A DNA stretch of 64,000 nucleotides, taken from contig JAWZSP010000008.1 of NCBI GenBank assembly GCA_034401135.1, positions 2,852,001 through 2,916,000 on the forward strand, read 5' to 3'. This DNA is from Volutella citrinella. Its lineage: Eukaryota > Ascomycota > Sordariomycetes > Hypocreales > Nectriaceae. Shown one piece after another: positions 45,064 to 57,297 of the stretch. Under the pieces are notes generated by a model that saw nothing but the letters and a program-made list of their open reading frames with translations, ran no database searches and was not told the origin of the DNA. Position 1 is the first letter of the stretch, and the number at the start of each line of letters is the position of its first letter. The translations under genes and the position numbers were made by a program.

Positions 45064-48000
45064 ATGGCTTCTGTTCCTTCCGAGGGAAAGGGCGACTGCG
45101 GCTCCGTATTAGGAGAGAAGCCATCGCGTACCGTCCCTGTGGCCATTGTCGGTATTAGCTGCCGGTTCGGAGGAGACATCACCAGCCCCTCGAAGCTGTG
45201 GGAGCATGTTGCCAACCTGAAAGACGGCTGGTCAAAGATTCCCCATGAGAGATTCAACCCCAACGCCGCCAAGGTGAGCATATTAAGGTTCGGTTGTGTG
45301 AACTAAATGTGCTGAGACCTTCAAGGACCTCCCCCTCGGAGGATTCTTCCTCAAGGAAGACCCTGGCATGTTTGATGCCGCCTTCTTCAACTATTCGCAA
45401 GATGTCGCAAGCGTAAGTGCATGGCCACCTCTGTGATGACTTCATGGCTGACATTTCAAAGGGTATGGATCCTCAGATTAGGCTTCTGCTAGAGTCTGTG
45501 TACGAAGCCACAGAGAATGGTGAGTCTATTGAAGCAATTGCCTTGACTCCGCAACTTATCCTCTACCAGCTGGCATTCCCATCGAGAAGCTTGCTGGCTC
45601 CAACACATCCATGTTTGCCGGCGCATACGCCAAGGAGTACTACGAGAATCTGGTGAGAGATCCGGAGCTTCTGCCCAACTCATTCCTCACCGGCAATGGA
45701 ACCGCCATGCTCTCAAATCGAATTTCTCACTTTTACGACTTCCGAGGAGCTAGCGCCACTGTTGACACGGGCTGCTCCTCTGGTTTGACTGCTGTGCAGC
45801 AAGCCTGCGAGACGATTTACTCTGGCGCTTCTGATGTGGCGATTGCCGGTGCTGCGCTACTGCTCCTCAGCCGTGATGAGCTGGTTGGCATGCGTAAGCA
45901 AGGGTTAGTGTTCTGGTCTTCCACCTTTTGTCATTTGCTCGCAGCTGACAGCGACTAGTGTTCTCGGAGACGAGGGAAAGTGCTACGCCTGGGATGAGCG
46001 AGCAGAGGGCTATGGTCGAGGTGAGGGTGTTGCCTCGGTTGTGCTTAAGCCCCTGGACGCTGCTGTGCGAGACGGGGATAACATCTATTCCGTCATTCGG
46101 GGCGTGGGCGTCAACCAAGATGGAAAGACCACTACCATCACCTCCCCATCTATGGAGGCTCAGCGACAGCTGATTATTGATTGCTACAAGCGGGCCGGCT
46201 TGGACCCGGCTGATACCGCCTACGTCGAGGCGCACATGACTGGAACAGCAGTCGGCGACCCCATCGAGGCCGAGGCCATTGCCCAGGTGTTTGGAAAGTG
46301 TCGACCCGAGGACGACCCTGTCATGGTCGGCTCTATCAAGACTAATGTCGGGCACACTGAACCTGTTTCCGGTCTCGCAGCGTTGATCAAGACTGCCTTT
46401 GCTCTCAAGAACAAGGTCATTCCTCCCAACCTCAACTACAAGACCAACAACCCCAAGATTCCCGTCAAGGAGTGGCATGTGAAAGTGCCAACTGCCGTCA
46501 CGGAGTGGCCCAGCAATAAGCCGCTGCGGGCTTCGATCAACAACTTCGGCTATGGTGGTACCAACGTTCACGTCATTCTCGACGGCCCCCCTGAGCCCGT
46601 GGCTTCAGTGGATGCTGCCAACGAGGGCGACGAGCGCTACCGGGTGTTCCCTATTAGTGCCAAGGACTCTAGCGTATCTCAGGATATTGCCAAGGCTCTT
46701 GCCGCTCATATTCGATCCACTATCGCCGACGGCACAGCTCCCTCTATTGAGGACTTGGCCTACACGCTGACCCAGCGACGCTCCAACTTCCCCTGCGTGG
46801 CTGCTGCCCGGGCCAGGAACCTGGAGGAACTAGCAGACCGTCTGGAAGAGCCCAACTTCAAGGGAACTCTTGCCCCCAAGAAGCCTCGCCTGGGATTGGT
46901 CTTCAATGGCCAGGGAGCTCAGTGGTACGCAATGGGACGTGAGCTCATCGCCCACTACCCTGTTTTTAGGGAGTCTCTGGAAGAAGCCGATCGCATTCTC
47001 AAGGAGGACTTCACTGCCATCTGGTCACTTTACGGTATGTTGTTGTATTCCTACCCCCATCAGAAGCAATCCTCGCAATACTAACATTTGGTAGACGAAC
47101 TTACTCGGGATGAGGCCACCACACGAGTTCACGAGACCAACATCTCGCAGCCCATCAACGTTGCCCTGCAGCTCTGTCTTGTCAACTTGCTCAAGGCCTG
47201 GGGCATTACTCCCTCCGCAGTCACCAGCCACTCCAGTGGTGAAATTGCCGCTGCATACGCCGTAGATGCTCTGACCTTCAAGCAAGCCCTTGGTGTGGTC
47301 TTTTACCGTGGTGAGCTTGCGCTCAAGTACCAGAAGCTGGCTGCCCTCGAAGGAGGCATGCTCGCCGCTGGTCTTGGAGCCGAGCAGGCCGAGCCGTACC
47401 TCGCGGACTTGAAGAATGGCCGCGTGGTTGTTGCTTGTATCAACAGCGGAGACAGCGTGACTCTTTCTGGAGACATGGCTGCGATTGACGAGGTCGAGGC
47501 TAAGCTGAAGGAGGGTGGTGTTTTCGCCCGAAAGCTTCGCGTTCCTCTGGCCTACCACTCGCATCACATGCAGCACATGGCCCAAGAATACACTGACAAG
47601 CTGAAAGAGTTCCTCCCGGCTGAGGCCAACGCCTACACCTGGAGCGGGGCCAAGTTCGCCTCTCCTGTCACGGGCGAACTTCTGGAGTCTCCCGCCGAGT
47701 TTGTTGCTGAGCACTGGGTTCAGAACCTCACCTCCCCCGTCCTCTTCTCCAAGGCTTTCGAGAACATGTGTTTCGGTCCCGAGGAGAACGGAAAGCGACC
47801 TACCAATGTCGATCTGATCCTCGAGATTGGTGCCCACAGCACGCTGTCTGGCCCCATTCGATCTATTCTGGGCGAGCAGAAGATGCCCTATGTTTCTTGT
47901 CTCAAGCGCTCTACTGATGCTGTCCAAACCATGCAAGAAGGTGCCTGCGATCTTCTCCGTCGTGGATACCCTGTCAGTCTTAGTGCCATCAACCTGCAAC

Positions 48001-51000
48001 CGGCCGATGCCAAGTACAAGCTTCTGAGCAATCTGCCGTCCTACTTGTGGAATCACAGCAGGCGGTACTGGCGAGAGCCCAGAATCACCAAGGAGCACCG
48101 CGCCCAGACCTTCCGCCCCCACGAACTCCTCGGTCTGCGTGTTGCTGGTGACAATGCGCACACGTACTCCTGGAGGAACTTCCTGCAGCCCACCACCATT
48201 GAGTGGCTGGCTGAGCACAAGGTAGAGGGCAAGATCGTCATGCCTGGTGCTGCGTACGCCTCCATGGCCATTGAGGCCGTTCGATTCTTGACGGATGACT
48301 CTCAGGAGGCCATTCGTGGCTACAAGCTTCGAAACATTGACATCATGAATGCGTTGACTATTACCGAGTCGGCTATTGGTGTCGAGATGCGACTGACTCT
48401 CCGACCATGCAGTGACAAGGAGCTGGACAACAAGGCATGGTTCGAGTTTGATGTCTCTTCCATTGGTGATAATGACACCTGGATCCAGCACTGCAAGGGT
48501 TACATTGCAGCCGAGACTACCGGTGCCGTAAAGGCTCCCACTGGCAAGGAGGAGACTGTTCCCGATGCGACCACGTTCCTCCCTGTGGAAGCCAAAGCGC
48601 GCAACATTGATGTGGATGCGTTCTACGCAGGCCTTCGGGACATGGGCTTCTACCACGGTCCTGTTTTTGCCGGCATCGTCGACAGCCGCGCCGCTGGGAA
48701 CAGGGGCATCACAACCCTGGGCGTCTCAACTGCAGCCTCTGAAAGCGCCGACTACATCCTGCACCCTGGAACTCTGGATGCCATCATTCAATCTGCCTAC
48801 GTCGACATGGCCCAGTCCTCGAACGGCAAGTCCATGGTTCTTCCCCGCTCTATTCGCAAGCTCTGGGTTCCCTCCAACATCAACCGCCTTGCCGGTGAGA
48901 AGCTCAGATCCTTCTCCGAGGTTCTTACCTCCAACAAGCGGGGATCTCACGCCAACCTCACCATCATGAACGACAATGACGACAAGGACAGCACTACTTT
49001 TATCCAGATTAAGGACTTCTACGTCCAAGCGATTGCCAAGGATATGAATGACATGTCGGAGGCCGACCAGAACGTTTGCTTCAAGAGCCGATGGGAGCTC
49101 GATGTCATGCACAACCTGCCCCAGAGCATCAAGGAGTCTACTCGACAGCCCCATGATCCCGAAGAGGCTGAGTTTGAGGAGAAGATGGGCCGAGCTGCCT
49201 TTTACTTCATCAACGACACTATGAAGCAGCTAGAGGGTGAGAATCAAGAGAACTGGCAGTGGCACCACAAGATCTTCTACGGCTGGATGCAGGCTATTGT
49301 TTCCCAGGCCGCCACTGGTGAGCTTGCGCCGGGCAGCCAACGGTGGTCTAAGGCTAGTAAGGGTGTCAAGCAGATGCTGTATGACGAGCTTACCCCTGCC
49401 AATGCGGCTGGTGAACTTCTTTGCCGGGTTGGACCTATGCTGTCTGACATCATCCGTGGGGAGGTGACGCCCCTCGAGCTCATGATGAAGGACAACCTCC
49501 TGAACCGCTACTACATGGAAATCCCCCGCTTCAAGACCAGAATCTACCCTCAGGTCCAGGAGCTTGTCGAGATGTACGCGGTCAAGTATCCAGGTGCCAA
49601 GGTGCTGGAGATTGGAGCCGGCACAGGTGGATGCACTGCGTCTGTGCTCAACGGCTTCGCTGCTCGAGGAAACGGCTCGGGAACTCTTCTTGGACACTAC
49701 ACCTTTACCGATGTCTCCTCCGGCTTCTTCGAGGCTGGTCGCAAGAAGTTCGAGACGTGGGAGAGCATGATGACTTTCAAGAGGCTCGACATTGAGGTTG
49801 ATCCGACCGAGCAGGGCTTCGAGGCCGGTGGCTACGACCTCATTGTTGCATCCGCTGTCCTGCACGCCACCAAGTCACTGAACCGCACCATGGCTAATGT
49901 GAGGCGGCTTCTGAAGCCTGGCGGCAAGCTGCTCCTGCTGGAATGTGTCGTAGACCGTCTCGACCCGCAGCTCATCTTCGGCACCCTGCCCGGATGGTGG
50001 CTCGCAGAGGAGCCCGATCGCAAGATGAGCCCCAACGCTCCGCTCAAGACGTGGGAGAAGGTCCTCAAGGAGGAGAACTTTACCGGCGTCGACTTTGATA
50101 TCCCCGACTTTGATGAGCCTGAAATGCTCTCGGTCAGCATCATCATGAGTACAGCCACTCCTGCTCCTTCGTATCCTTCGTCCATCGGCATCGTGTACAC
50201 CGAAAGGCCTCCGCAGCCCTGGCTGGACGAGCTTGTCGAGGCCATCAAGGAAAAGACCAAGATGGAGCCGACTGTGGAGAGTCTGGCCGAAGCCCAGGTT
50301 GACGACAAGGTCTGCATTTTTGTCGCAGAGATGGAGAAGCCATTCATGAACAACATCGACGCAGACAACTTTGAGAAGCTGCGTCACCTCCTCGTCAAGA
50401 GCCGTGGCCTCCTATGGCTTAGCCGAAGCAGCTCTGTCGACGCCAAGGATCCCATCTTTGCGCAGGCCTTAGGTCTCCTTCGAACCATGAGGCAAGAGGA
50501 TTCCAGCAAGCGATGCATCCACCTTGACCTTGAGCTGGGCGAGGAGCCGTATGCTTCGTCCCAGATCAGCCACATCGCTCACGTTGTGGGCGACAGCTTC
50601 GACTACAGCAAGGACATTGGCGACATTGACTTTGAGTACGCTGTCAAGGACGACATCCTCCGCTTCTCTCGAGTCTACCCTGATCCAGAGGGCGACAATG
50701 CCGCCGCCAAGGTCATGGCCGACCCGCCTGCTGAGCTGCAGCCGTTCCACCAGCCTGGTCGACCGCTCGTCTGGGGCAACGACCAGACCGGTCTCCTGAG
50801 CGAGCTCTACTTCACTGACGACTACAGCTACACCAAGGAGGTTGCACCCGGTGACGTTGAGGTCGAGGCCAAGGCATTTGGTCTGAACTTCCGAGACGTC
50901 ATGTGTGCGCTCGGCCAGATTGAGGAGTCGGTCATTGTGCACGAAGTGTCTGGTGTCATCACCAAGATGGGACCTGGCACCGAAGAGAGCGGCTTCAAGG

Positions 51001-53048
51001 TTGGCGACCGGGTCTGTGGTGCCGGAAAGGGGCACATCATCAACTCGACTCGCACGTGGTGGGGATATCTGGCCAAGCTGCCCGATGCCATGACGTTCGA
51101 AGAGGGTGCCTCGATGCCTACCATCTACGTCACGGCCTACCACTCCCTCGTGGATCTTGCCAACCTCCAAAAGGGCGAGACTATTCTCATCCACGCCGGT
51201 ACCGGTGGCGTCGGCCAGGCTGCCATCATGTTGGCCCAGCATCTCGGCGCTGAGATTTACACCACCTGCAGTACCGAAGCCAAGCGAGACTTCCTCATCG
51301 ACCGCTATGGTATCAAGCCCGAGAACATCTTCTCCAGCCGTGACGCTACCTTTGCGCACCAGGTCATGGAGAAGACCAACGGCAAGGGCGTCGACGTCAT
51401 CCTCAACTGTCTTTCCGGGCCCCTTCTCAAGGCCTCTTGGGAGTGCATCGCCCTGTTTGGTCGTTTCCTCGAGATTGGAAAGGTGGATGCCCAGGCCGGA
51501 CGCTTCCTCGAGATGTCGTCCTTCACTCGCTGTGCTAGCATCTACGGTATTGACATAATCACTCTGTCCACCTGGAGGCCTGATATTTACCGCCGTGATC
51601 TGAGTGCTTGTCTCAAGCTCTTTGAAGACGGGATCATTCGTCCGGTCTACCCGCTCAACCCTTACTCCATCTCTGATATGGAGGGTGCCCTTCGTCAGCT
51701 CCAGACTGGAAAGCATCTGGGCAAACTGCTTCTGGTTCCCCGCCCCGGAGATCAGGTCAAGGTATGTATAAACTCACACAAGCTACCAAGTATGTTTACT
51801 AAACGTGTGATAGGTTATTCACAGGCCTCGTCCTGTCGACCTCAGCGATGAGAATGCCACCTACCTCATCGCCGGTGGTCTGGGTGGTATTGGACGCAGC
51901 ATCGCCAAGTGGATGGCCCAGAAGGGTGCCAAGAACGTTCTGCTCGTCTCCCGCAACGCAGAAAGCCACCCCGAGGTCCCTGCGCTGGTCGAGTCGGTAG
52001 CTACTGAGGGATGCCGTCTCCATGTTCGCAACTGTGACATCTCGGATGAGGCAGACTTCCTCAGGCTGCTCGCCGACTGTAAGGAGACGATGCCTCCCAT
52101 CCGAGGAGCTGTTACCTTGGCCATGGTCCTCGATGTAAGATGATTGATGAATTAATCTCGTGACCTATCATTTGCTAACACTGCAACTAGGATACTGTCA
52201 TCGAGCGCATGACTTATGATCAGTGGCAGCACGCCATTCGCCCCAAGGTGGCTGGAACAATGAACCTGCACAAGCATCTTCCTGATCTGTCCTTCTTCAT
52301 CATGATGTCCTCGCTCGCTGGCATCTTTGGCAATCTGTCCCAGGCCAACTACAACGCCGGAAACACCTTCCAGGACGCCCTCGCCCGCCATCGATCCGCC
52401 AACGGTCTGCCTGCTGTTGTCATCGACCTTGGCGAGGTCAAGTCTGTCGGCTACGTGGCCCAGCAGACCGACGCCGACCGCAGCCGCATCCAAAAGTCCC
52501 TCAGCCACGGCGGCATGGCGCCTGCTCTAGAGGTCGACCACCTGATGCGCCTGGTCGAGGCGGGCATCCGCGAGCCCATCCGCCAGAACCCCGACGACAG
52601 CCAGATTGTGACGTGTCTAGCCCGGTGGGATACCGTGCCCGAGTCGTCGCCCATGCGAAAGGACCGCCGGTTCTCGACTCTGCGCCTCGTCACCTCGCGC
52701 ACGACGTCGGCTGGCCCCAAGACGGGCGCGACGGAGGATGCGACGGCGGCGTTGACGCAGGCCCTGTCCAGCAGCGCGACGACGCTCGCTGATGGAGCCA
52801 AGCTCATCGCCGAAGCGCTGACCAAGAAAATGTCCGACATCTTCAGCATTTCTGCCGGCGACATTGACGCAGCGCTGCCCATGTCTCACTACGGCGTCGA
52901 CTCTCTGGTTGCGGTGGAGCTCCGGAACTGGCTCAACAATGCCGCCAAGGCCAAGGTTTCAGTCTTTGAAATCCTGCAGAGTGCTTCGCTGAGTGAGTTT
53001 GCTTCTCTTGTTGCAGGCAAGAGCGAGTACCTGAAACCTGTTGTATGA
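45064..53048 (+). CDS. Highly reducing type I polyketide synthase, KS-AT-DH-cMT-ER-KR-ACP
   Basis: Eight exons (45064-45273, 45326-45412, 45462-45519, 45570-45903, 45959-47034, 47095-51761, 51814-52134, 52191-53048) close to 2536 residues. KS: Cys187 in VDTGCSSGL, His322 in VEAHMTGT, His362 in [20 protein letters not shown] and Ser635 in [13 protein letters not shown]: His near 963 in [12 protein letters not shown] and Asp near 1149 in [28 protein letters not shown] near 1425. [13 protein letters not shown] near 1955. KR: GGLGGIG near 2164 and Tyr in QANYNAGN near 2304. ACP: Ser near 2488 in [12 protein letters not shown]. All seven active sites look intact, so a reduced, alpha-methylated chain is expected. 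There is no releasing domain, which fits the FSH hydrolase nearby. Length and order resemble LovF and squalestatin tetraketide synthase. Confidence 0.95.
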
Positions 53049-53956
53049 TGTGGATAGTCGAAAAGGCCTGGCCGCGGCATCCATAGCAATGAATCGAAAT
53101 ATCATATATGATTGCCCCGGGTCTTCATCACGCGCGTGTCATCCCTTGCATTTGTCCCATGCATTGAGAGCTAACCCGGCGCCCGAATCGAGCCAAGGCT
53201 GCATCATCGACATGCAATTTCTTAGTTGACGTAGCCAAATCAATGTTTCCCCTATATAGTTTCAGAATCCTGCCCCCTCAAGGAATCTGCCATTCTTCCC
53301 AATGGCATTGTAAGTGGTTTCACATCCCCTTCAGTGGAAGCCAAGAAAGGGGCCCGAGGAAGGTCTCAGTTTCACCTCAGCTTCGGGTCCTCGAAGTTGG
53401 CACTTACCAGTGATGGCCGGATCATCGGCTAGAGATCTAGCGCCAGTGATCCGTCCTTAATGGCGAAAAAAATACATATTCAGGCGAGATGTTGTCTAAA
53501 ATCATCAATATTGACACCCACCCCATTTCATCTTCAGTGCCTTGCGTTACTCTCGCTGGCAGGTTGCCGAAAGATGTAAATGCGGCTTGCCAACATCCAC
53601 TACTCAGCCGCCAGTTGCATCCCACGGTCAAAATCATGACTGAAAATTGTTCTGGGCCCTGCATGGCGCCGGAACCGATGACTGGAAATTGTTCTCGGCC
53701 CTGCGTGGTGTCGGAGCTCATGCTCCAACGACGAGATTAAGGGTTGTGGTTCACCTTGCACTGGATTGCTGGGAAGCGATATCCACGTATGGGGTGTCTC
53801 ACCCTTTCCCCTGTCACTTCCCATGACTCCAAAGGAGTTCTCGCGAAGGCTGGTCAGGCATGCAACAATGCTTGATGCGGGAGTTATAAAGAGAAACCCA
53901 GCCATCCGCGGTGTGTTCGTGCCAGTCACTCTGCGTTTTACTACCGTGCCGCCAGC
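53049..53956. other. Promoter region of the lipase with a 42-base tandem duplication
   Basis: The gap of about 0.9 kb holds an imperfect direct repeat (see the separate entry) and no gene I can support. Confidence 0.55.
53636..53719. repeat. Imperfect 42-base tandem duplication
   Basis: Copy 1 (53636-53677) and copy 2 (53678-53719) both begin ATGACTG(A/G)AAATTGTTCT and share GGCCCTGC(A/G)TGG; they differ at several positions. The unit is a multiple of three and is open on the minus strand, giving a repeated RRHAGPRTI-like peptide, though no gene is supported there. Confidence 0.75.
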
Positions 53957-55318
53957 ATGCTGCACACTACGCTCTGGCTGATTGCCTTGCTTATTGTATC
54001 AGCCGCCTCTCAAATCATCCTTCCAAGCAGGGATCCCTTCTACAGTGAGCCTCGGAACATTGAAGGATACGCCAATGGGCAGATCATCAAACAGCGCGTG
54101 CCGCCGCTACCGATTGGGCACTTTGGTGTGGACGCCTTCAACGTGAAGCAGGCCTACCAAATTCTGTACAAGACCAACGACGCCAGAAACGACCCCACGG
54201 CTACTGTTGTCACGGTATTAATCCCCCCAAACGTGGATGCGGGCAAGGTACTGGTGTTTGCCGTCGCCGAGGACGCCGCGAGCATCGACTGCGCTCCGTC
54301 ATTCGGCTTCCAGACAAACTCTACTCTCGGTAACCCGCTACTCAACTCGCCCACGACACAAGTCCAGCTGCTGCTGGTCGAAGCCGCGCTGGAGCAAGGT
54401 TGGGTGGTTCTCGTGCCCGACTATCTAGGCCCACATGCCGCCTTCCTGCCCAAGTACGCCGGACAGGCCATCCTGGACAGCATTCGCGCGGGTATCAAGT
54501 CGGGGCCGGAGACGGGAATCAAGAAGGACGCCAGAGTTGTCATTTGGGGCTATTCTGGCGGTGCTGCCGCTGCCCAGGCAGTCGCGGACGTCCAAGCAGC
54601 TTACGCGCCCGACGTCAAGATTGCCGGCATCGCGGCTGGAGGCATTAGTTCTACCCCGATTGGCGGCGCGTCGGTGGACTTCAACTCTTTGGTCGACATG
54701 CCCCTGAACTCCAAGCGTCAGGTTGGCTTGTTTGTCGCAACTCTGGTCAGCATGTCAGGGCAATATCCCGAGCTTCGCACACACATTGAGAACAGTCTAA
54801 AGCCTCGGTACAAGGCCCTCTTCTTCAAGCCCTTGACACAGTGCTTGGAGGCGAATATCTTTACCTTCAGGTACCAAGATGTTGTGGGCATGTTTCAGAA
54901 TTGGCGGTCATTTCTGTTTGGGACTCTGCGCATCTTGCAGGGCACCATCTGGGATGGCCTCCTCAAGTCGAATATAGTCGTTTCCAAAATCCCACACTTC
55001 ATCTACCAAGCGGTCAAGGACGAGCTGGCCCCTATCGAGTCCATCGAAGCCATGGTCAAGAAGAAGTGTGACAAGGGTGCCATCATCCACATGCAGAGGG
55101 ACGAAGGCCCGGAGCTGCGGCATACCAACCACGGATTCCTCGCAGCACCACTTGCGCTGAGCTGGCTCAAGGAAGTTTTGGACGGCAAGGATCTCAAGGA
55201 ATGTTTTTACGAGAAGGTCTCTACTACAAGGATCTTGGACCCTGCCTTCTTGGCCATCTATCCCAAGGAGCTCCAGCCGTCCCTGCTTCAATTTATTACC
55301 TTTTCTGGCACAAGGTAA
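53957..55318 (+). CDS. Secreted lipase, LIP family (PF03583)
   Basis: Intronless, 453 residues. A signal peptide (MLHTTLWLIALLIVSAASQ) is followed by the LIP-family pattern: DPFYSEPRN, QILYKTNDARNDPTATVVTV, VVLVPDYLGPHAAF and the nucleophile elbow VIWGYSGGAAAAQAV (Ser near residue 200). A His in RHTNHGFL near the C-terminus is the likely triad base; the acid is probably in the PIESIEAMVKKKCDKGA region. Family members are secreted yeast and mould lipases. In this place, co-oriented with the PKS and 0.9 kb after it, the enzyme could cut or make an ester of the cluster product, or it could be an unrelated digestive lipase next door. Confidence 0.87.
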   Translation: MLHTTLWLIALLIVSAASQIILPSRDPFYSEPRNIEGYANGQIIKQRVPPLPIGHFGVDAFNVKQAYQILYKTNDARNDPTATVVTVLIPPNVDAGKVLVFAVAEDAASIDCAPSFGFQTNSTLGNPLLNSPTTQVQLLLVEAALEQGWVVLVPDYLGPHAAFLPKYAGQAILDSIRAGIKSGPETGIKKDARVVIWGYSGGAAAAQAVADVQAAYAPDVKIAGIAAGGISSTPIGGASVDFNSLVDMPLNSKRQVGLFVATLVSMSGQYPELRTHIENSLKPRYKALFFKPLTQCLEANIFTFRYQDVVGMFQNWRSFLFGTLRILQGTIWDGLLKSNIVVSKIPHFIYQAVKDELAPIESIEAMVKKKCDKGAIIHMQRDEGPELRHTNHGFLAAPLALSWLKEVLDGKDLKECFYEKVSTTRILDPAFLAIYPKELQPSLLQFITFSGTR

Positions 55319-55437
55319 TGCGCCGCGAGTGTAGCATAAAAGTTAGTGAATAAAATGTCTGTATTTTATCTAAGAGTGCCCGCTATGCTTTGAACTACAT
55401 TGTGGAATGCGGTAGGAGTCCGGGGGGGAACCCCATC

Positions 55438-56304
55438 TTAAGCATTCACGGCCTCCGCGATGGACTGGTCAATTGCCGATGACAACTCCTTGACCGTGAC
55501 GGCATCCCGAGGGACAGTGTGACCCTTGCCGTGGTCGAACAGAACCGCGTTGGATTCGTCGCACATGCTGTACAGCGCCATGGCACCATGAACATAGGGG
55601 TCGTTGCATCCCACGATGTGGCAGGTGGGAATGTCAATGTAGTCCTCCACCTCGTCAGCAAGGAGACAGAGGACTTTGCCGCCTTCCAGCTTGACGGGAG
55701 GCCATCCTGCAAAGAAGATGGCGCACTTTAACCGTCGCTCGCGGCCCTCCTCTTCCAGCCGACGTCGCTCATCCAGAATGAATGATGCTGCGAGGGTAGC
55801 GCCCTCAGAGTAGCCCAAAATCCCCTAGACAAGTGTCAGTTTTGGACGGCGCTGCAATAAGCATAGAACGCACGTCAATCTCAGGATCCTCGTCGAGCAT
55901 CTCATAGATTCGATCAAGAGCCGCCTGAACAGCTGCAACCGGGAACGGGTCCTGGTCCAAGTTCAATCGCCGAATCGTATCTTCTGCACTGAGCCCTGCC
56001 GGGAAGTTCCGGACCCTGTCCATCAACTCGCCCAACTTGCCGATGCCGTCAAAGTCGATGAATCTGTACAGGGGAGGGCTGCCAAAGTAGTGCTCAAATC
56101 CCGAGGGCGCATCGGCTGGGTAGCCTCCGTCGACCCATTTGAACTTGGTCGCGAGTTCTGACTTTTCGACTTCGGTGATGAAGGGCTTTAATTGCACCTG
56201 GAAGTTCTGTGCGAGGTGTGAGTCGGTTGATCGAGCCAGAAGCGGTTGTTGTTTTGACTCACCGAGGCGCTGCCAAAGGCTCCGTGCAGGCAGAGGAACT
56301 TCAT
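55438..56304 (-). CDS. FSH-family serine hydrolase, LovG-like; predicted PKS off-loading enzyme
   Basis: Exons 56304-56263, 56206-55874 and 55824-55438 give 253 residues, all introns in phase 0. The start MKFLCLHGAFGSAS is the typical FSH opening (strand, LHG oxyanion loop), and NFQVQLKPF follows the first splice; an ATG at 56370 would add 22 residues. The nucleophile is Ser131 in ILGYSEGATLAA, the acid is Asp in VGCNDPYVHG, and the base is His in HGKGHTVPRD. LovG and related FSH hydrolases release chains from HR-PKS ACP domains in trans. The PKS here lacks a thioesterase and sits 2.4 kb away, so the same job is likely. It is tail-to-tail with the lipase, 119 bases apart. Confidence 0.9.
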
Positions 56305-57297
56305 CGTGAGAACCGACGGCTGGAAATTCAGGCTTACGTGGGGAGTGAATTCAGCGGGAATTTCGGCCATGCCGGGGCAGCGGACGAGTCGATTAAATGG
56401 TGCAGACGCATCACCTCCCTTGACAGAAACAAAGCGCCATGTTGAGCGGTATCAGAAATCACGCCACAGCCACGGCCCTTGAACAAGGTTTCAATTGACG
56501 TTGAACCTAATTAGGTGGTAAATTCTGAAGATATTACCACTTGCGGATACATGTTGGTTTGGGCGGCAGCGATAAATATGAGACAATGAGACATTGAACC
56601 AACCCCTCCGGTGATCGTTGCTCGATCCGGTCGGAGCAGTCAGATGCCCTGCAAAACTTTGGCGAGCCTCCCAGAATAAACCCAACGTGCTCGAGAAACT
56701 GCAGCGGCCTCTATTCCTTCCATCAGAGGTGGTAAGGAAATATGATGTAGATACCAGTCGGCCTGCATCGTGACAACCATTTGCGCGGCTCTCGATGCAC
56801 AGAGGCACTGAAGTCGAGAGCCGGACCACCCTAAAGACCTCGTTTTACAAAAACAAGGGGTGCCCTCCCTGGCTAAAGCTAGGACCACGAAAAGTGACTT
56901 TCTGTTTCAACAATACCCACCAACGAATTCCAACCTGGTGCGGCACTGCCGCTTTTGGCCAGAGGCTTCAGATTTGGTCCACCCTCCGTGTTCAGACTCA
57001 TCACGAAATCGGCGCGATGTCGAGCCCCATTTTGTCCCTCAATAGATAGCATGAGTACGAGACTCTAGGTCTCCGTTTCTAGTACATGCCCACTTATCAT
57101 GCCGCAAGCCTCCCACGGATGCAGAACAACGATAGAATTGGCCGTGTGGCCCGTGTCTATACTCAATCTATACAAAGCCCCTGAAATCGGTCGCCGTCAC
57201 AAAGCCCGGGCCAGCCATCTTGCGTGCCATGGAATTAAGTAGTATTCTCATCATTAAAATGTCTAGTCCCCAGTTCGTAATTATTATTTATCCTGGC
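56305..57297. other. Intergenic at the right edge of the cluster
   Basis: About 1 kb with no gene supported; short frames on both strands lack motifs. This is the most natural right boundary of the PKS cluster. Confidence 0.5.

Noticed and set aside
47025..48656. A 543-codon minus-strand frame inside the PKS
   Set aside because: Antisense shadow of the AT-DH region; the sense strand has all catalytic motifs.
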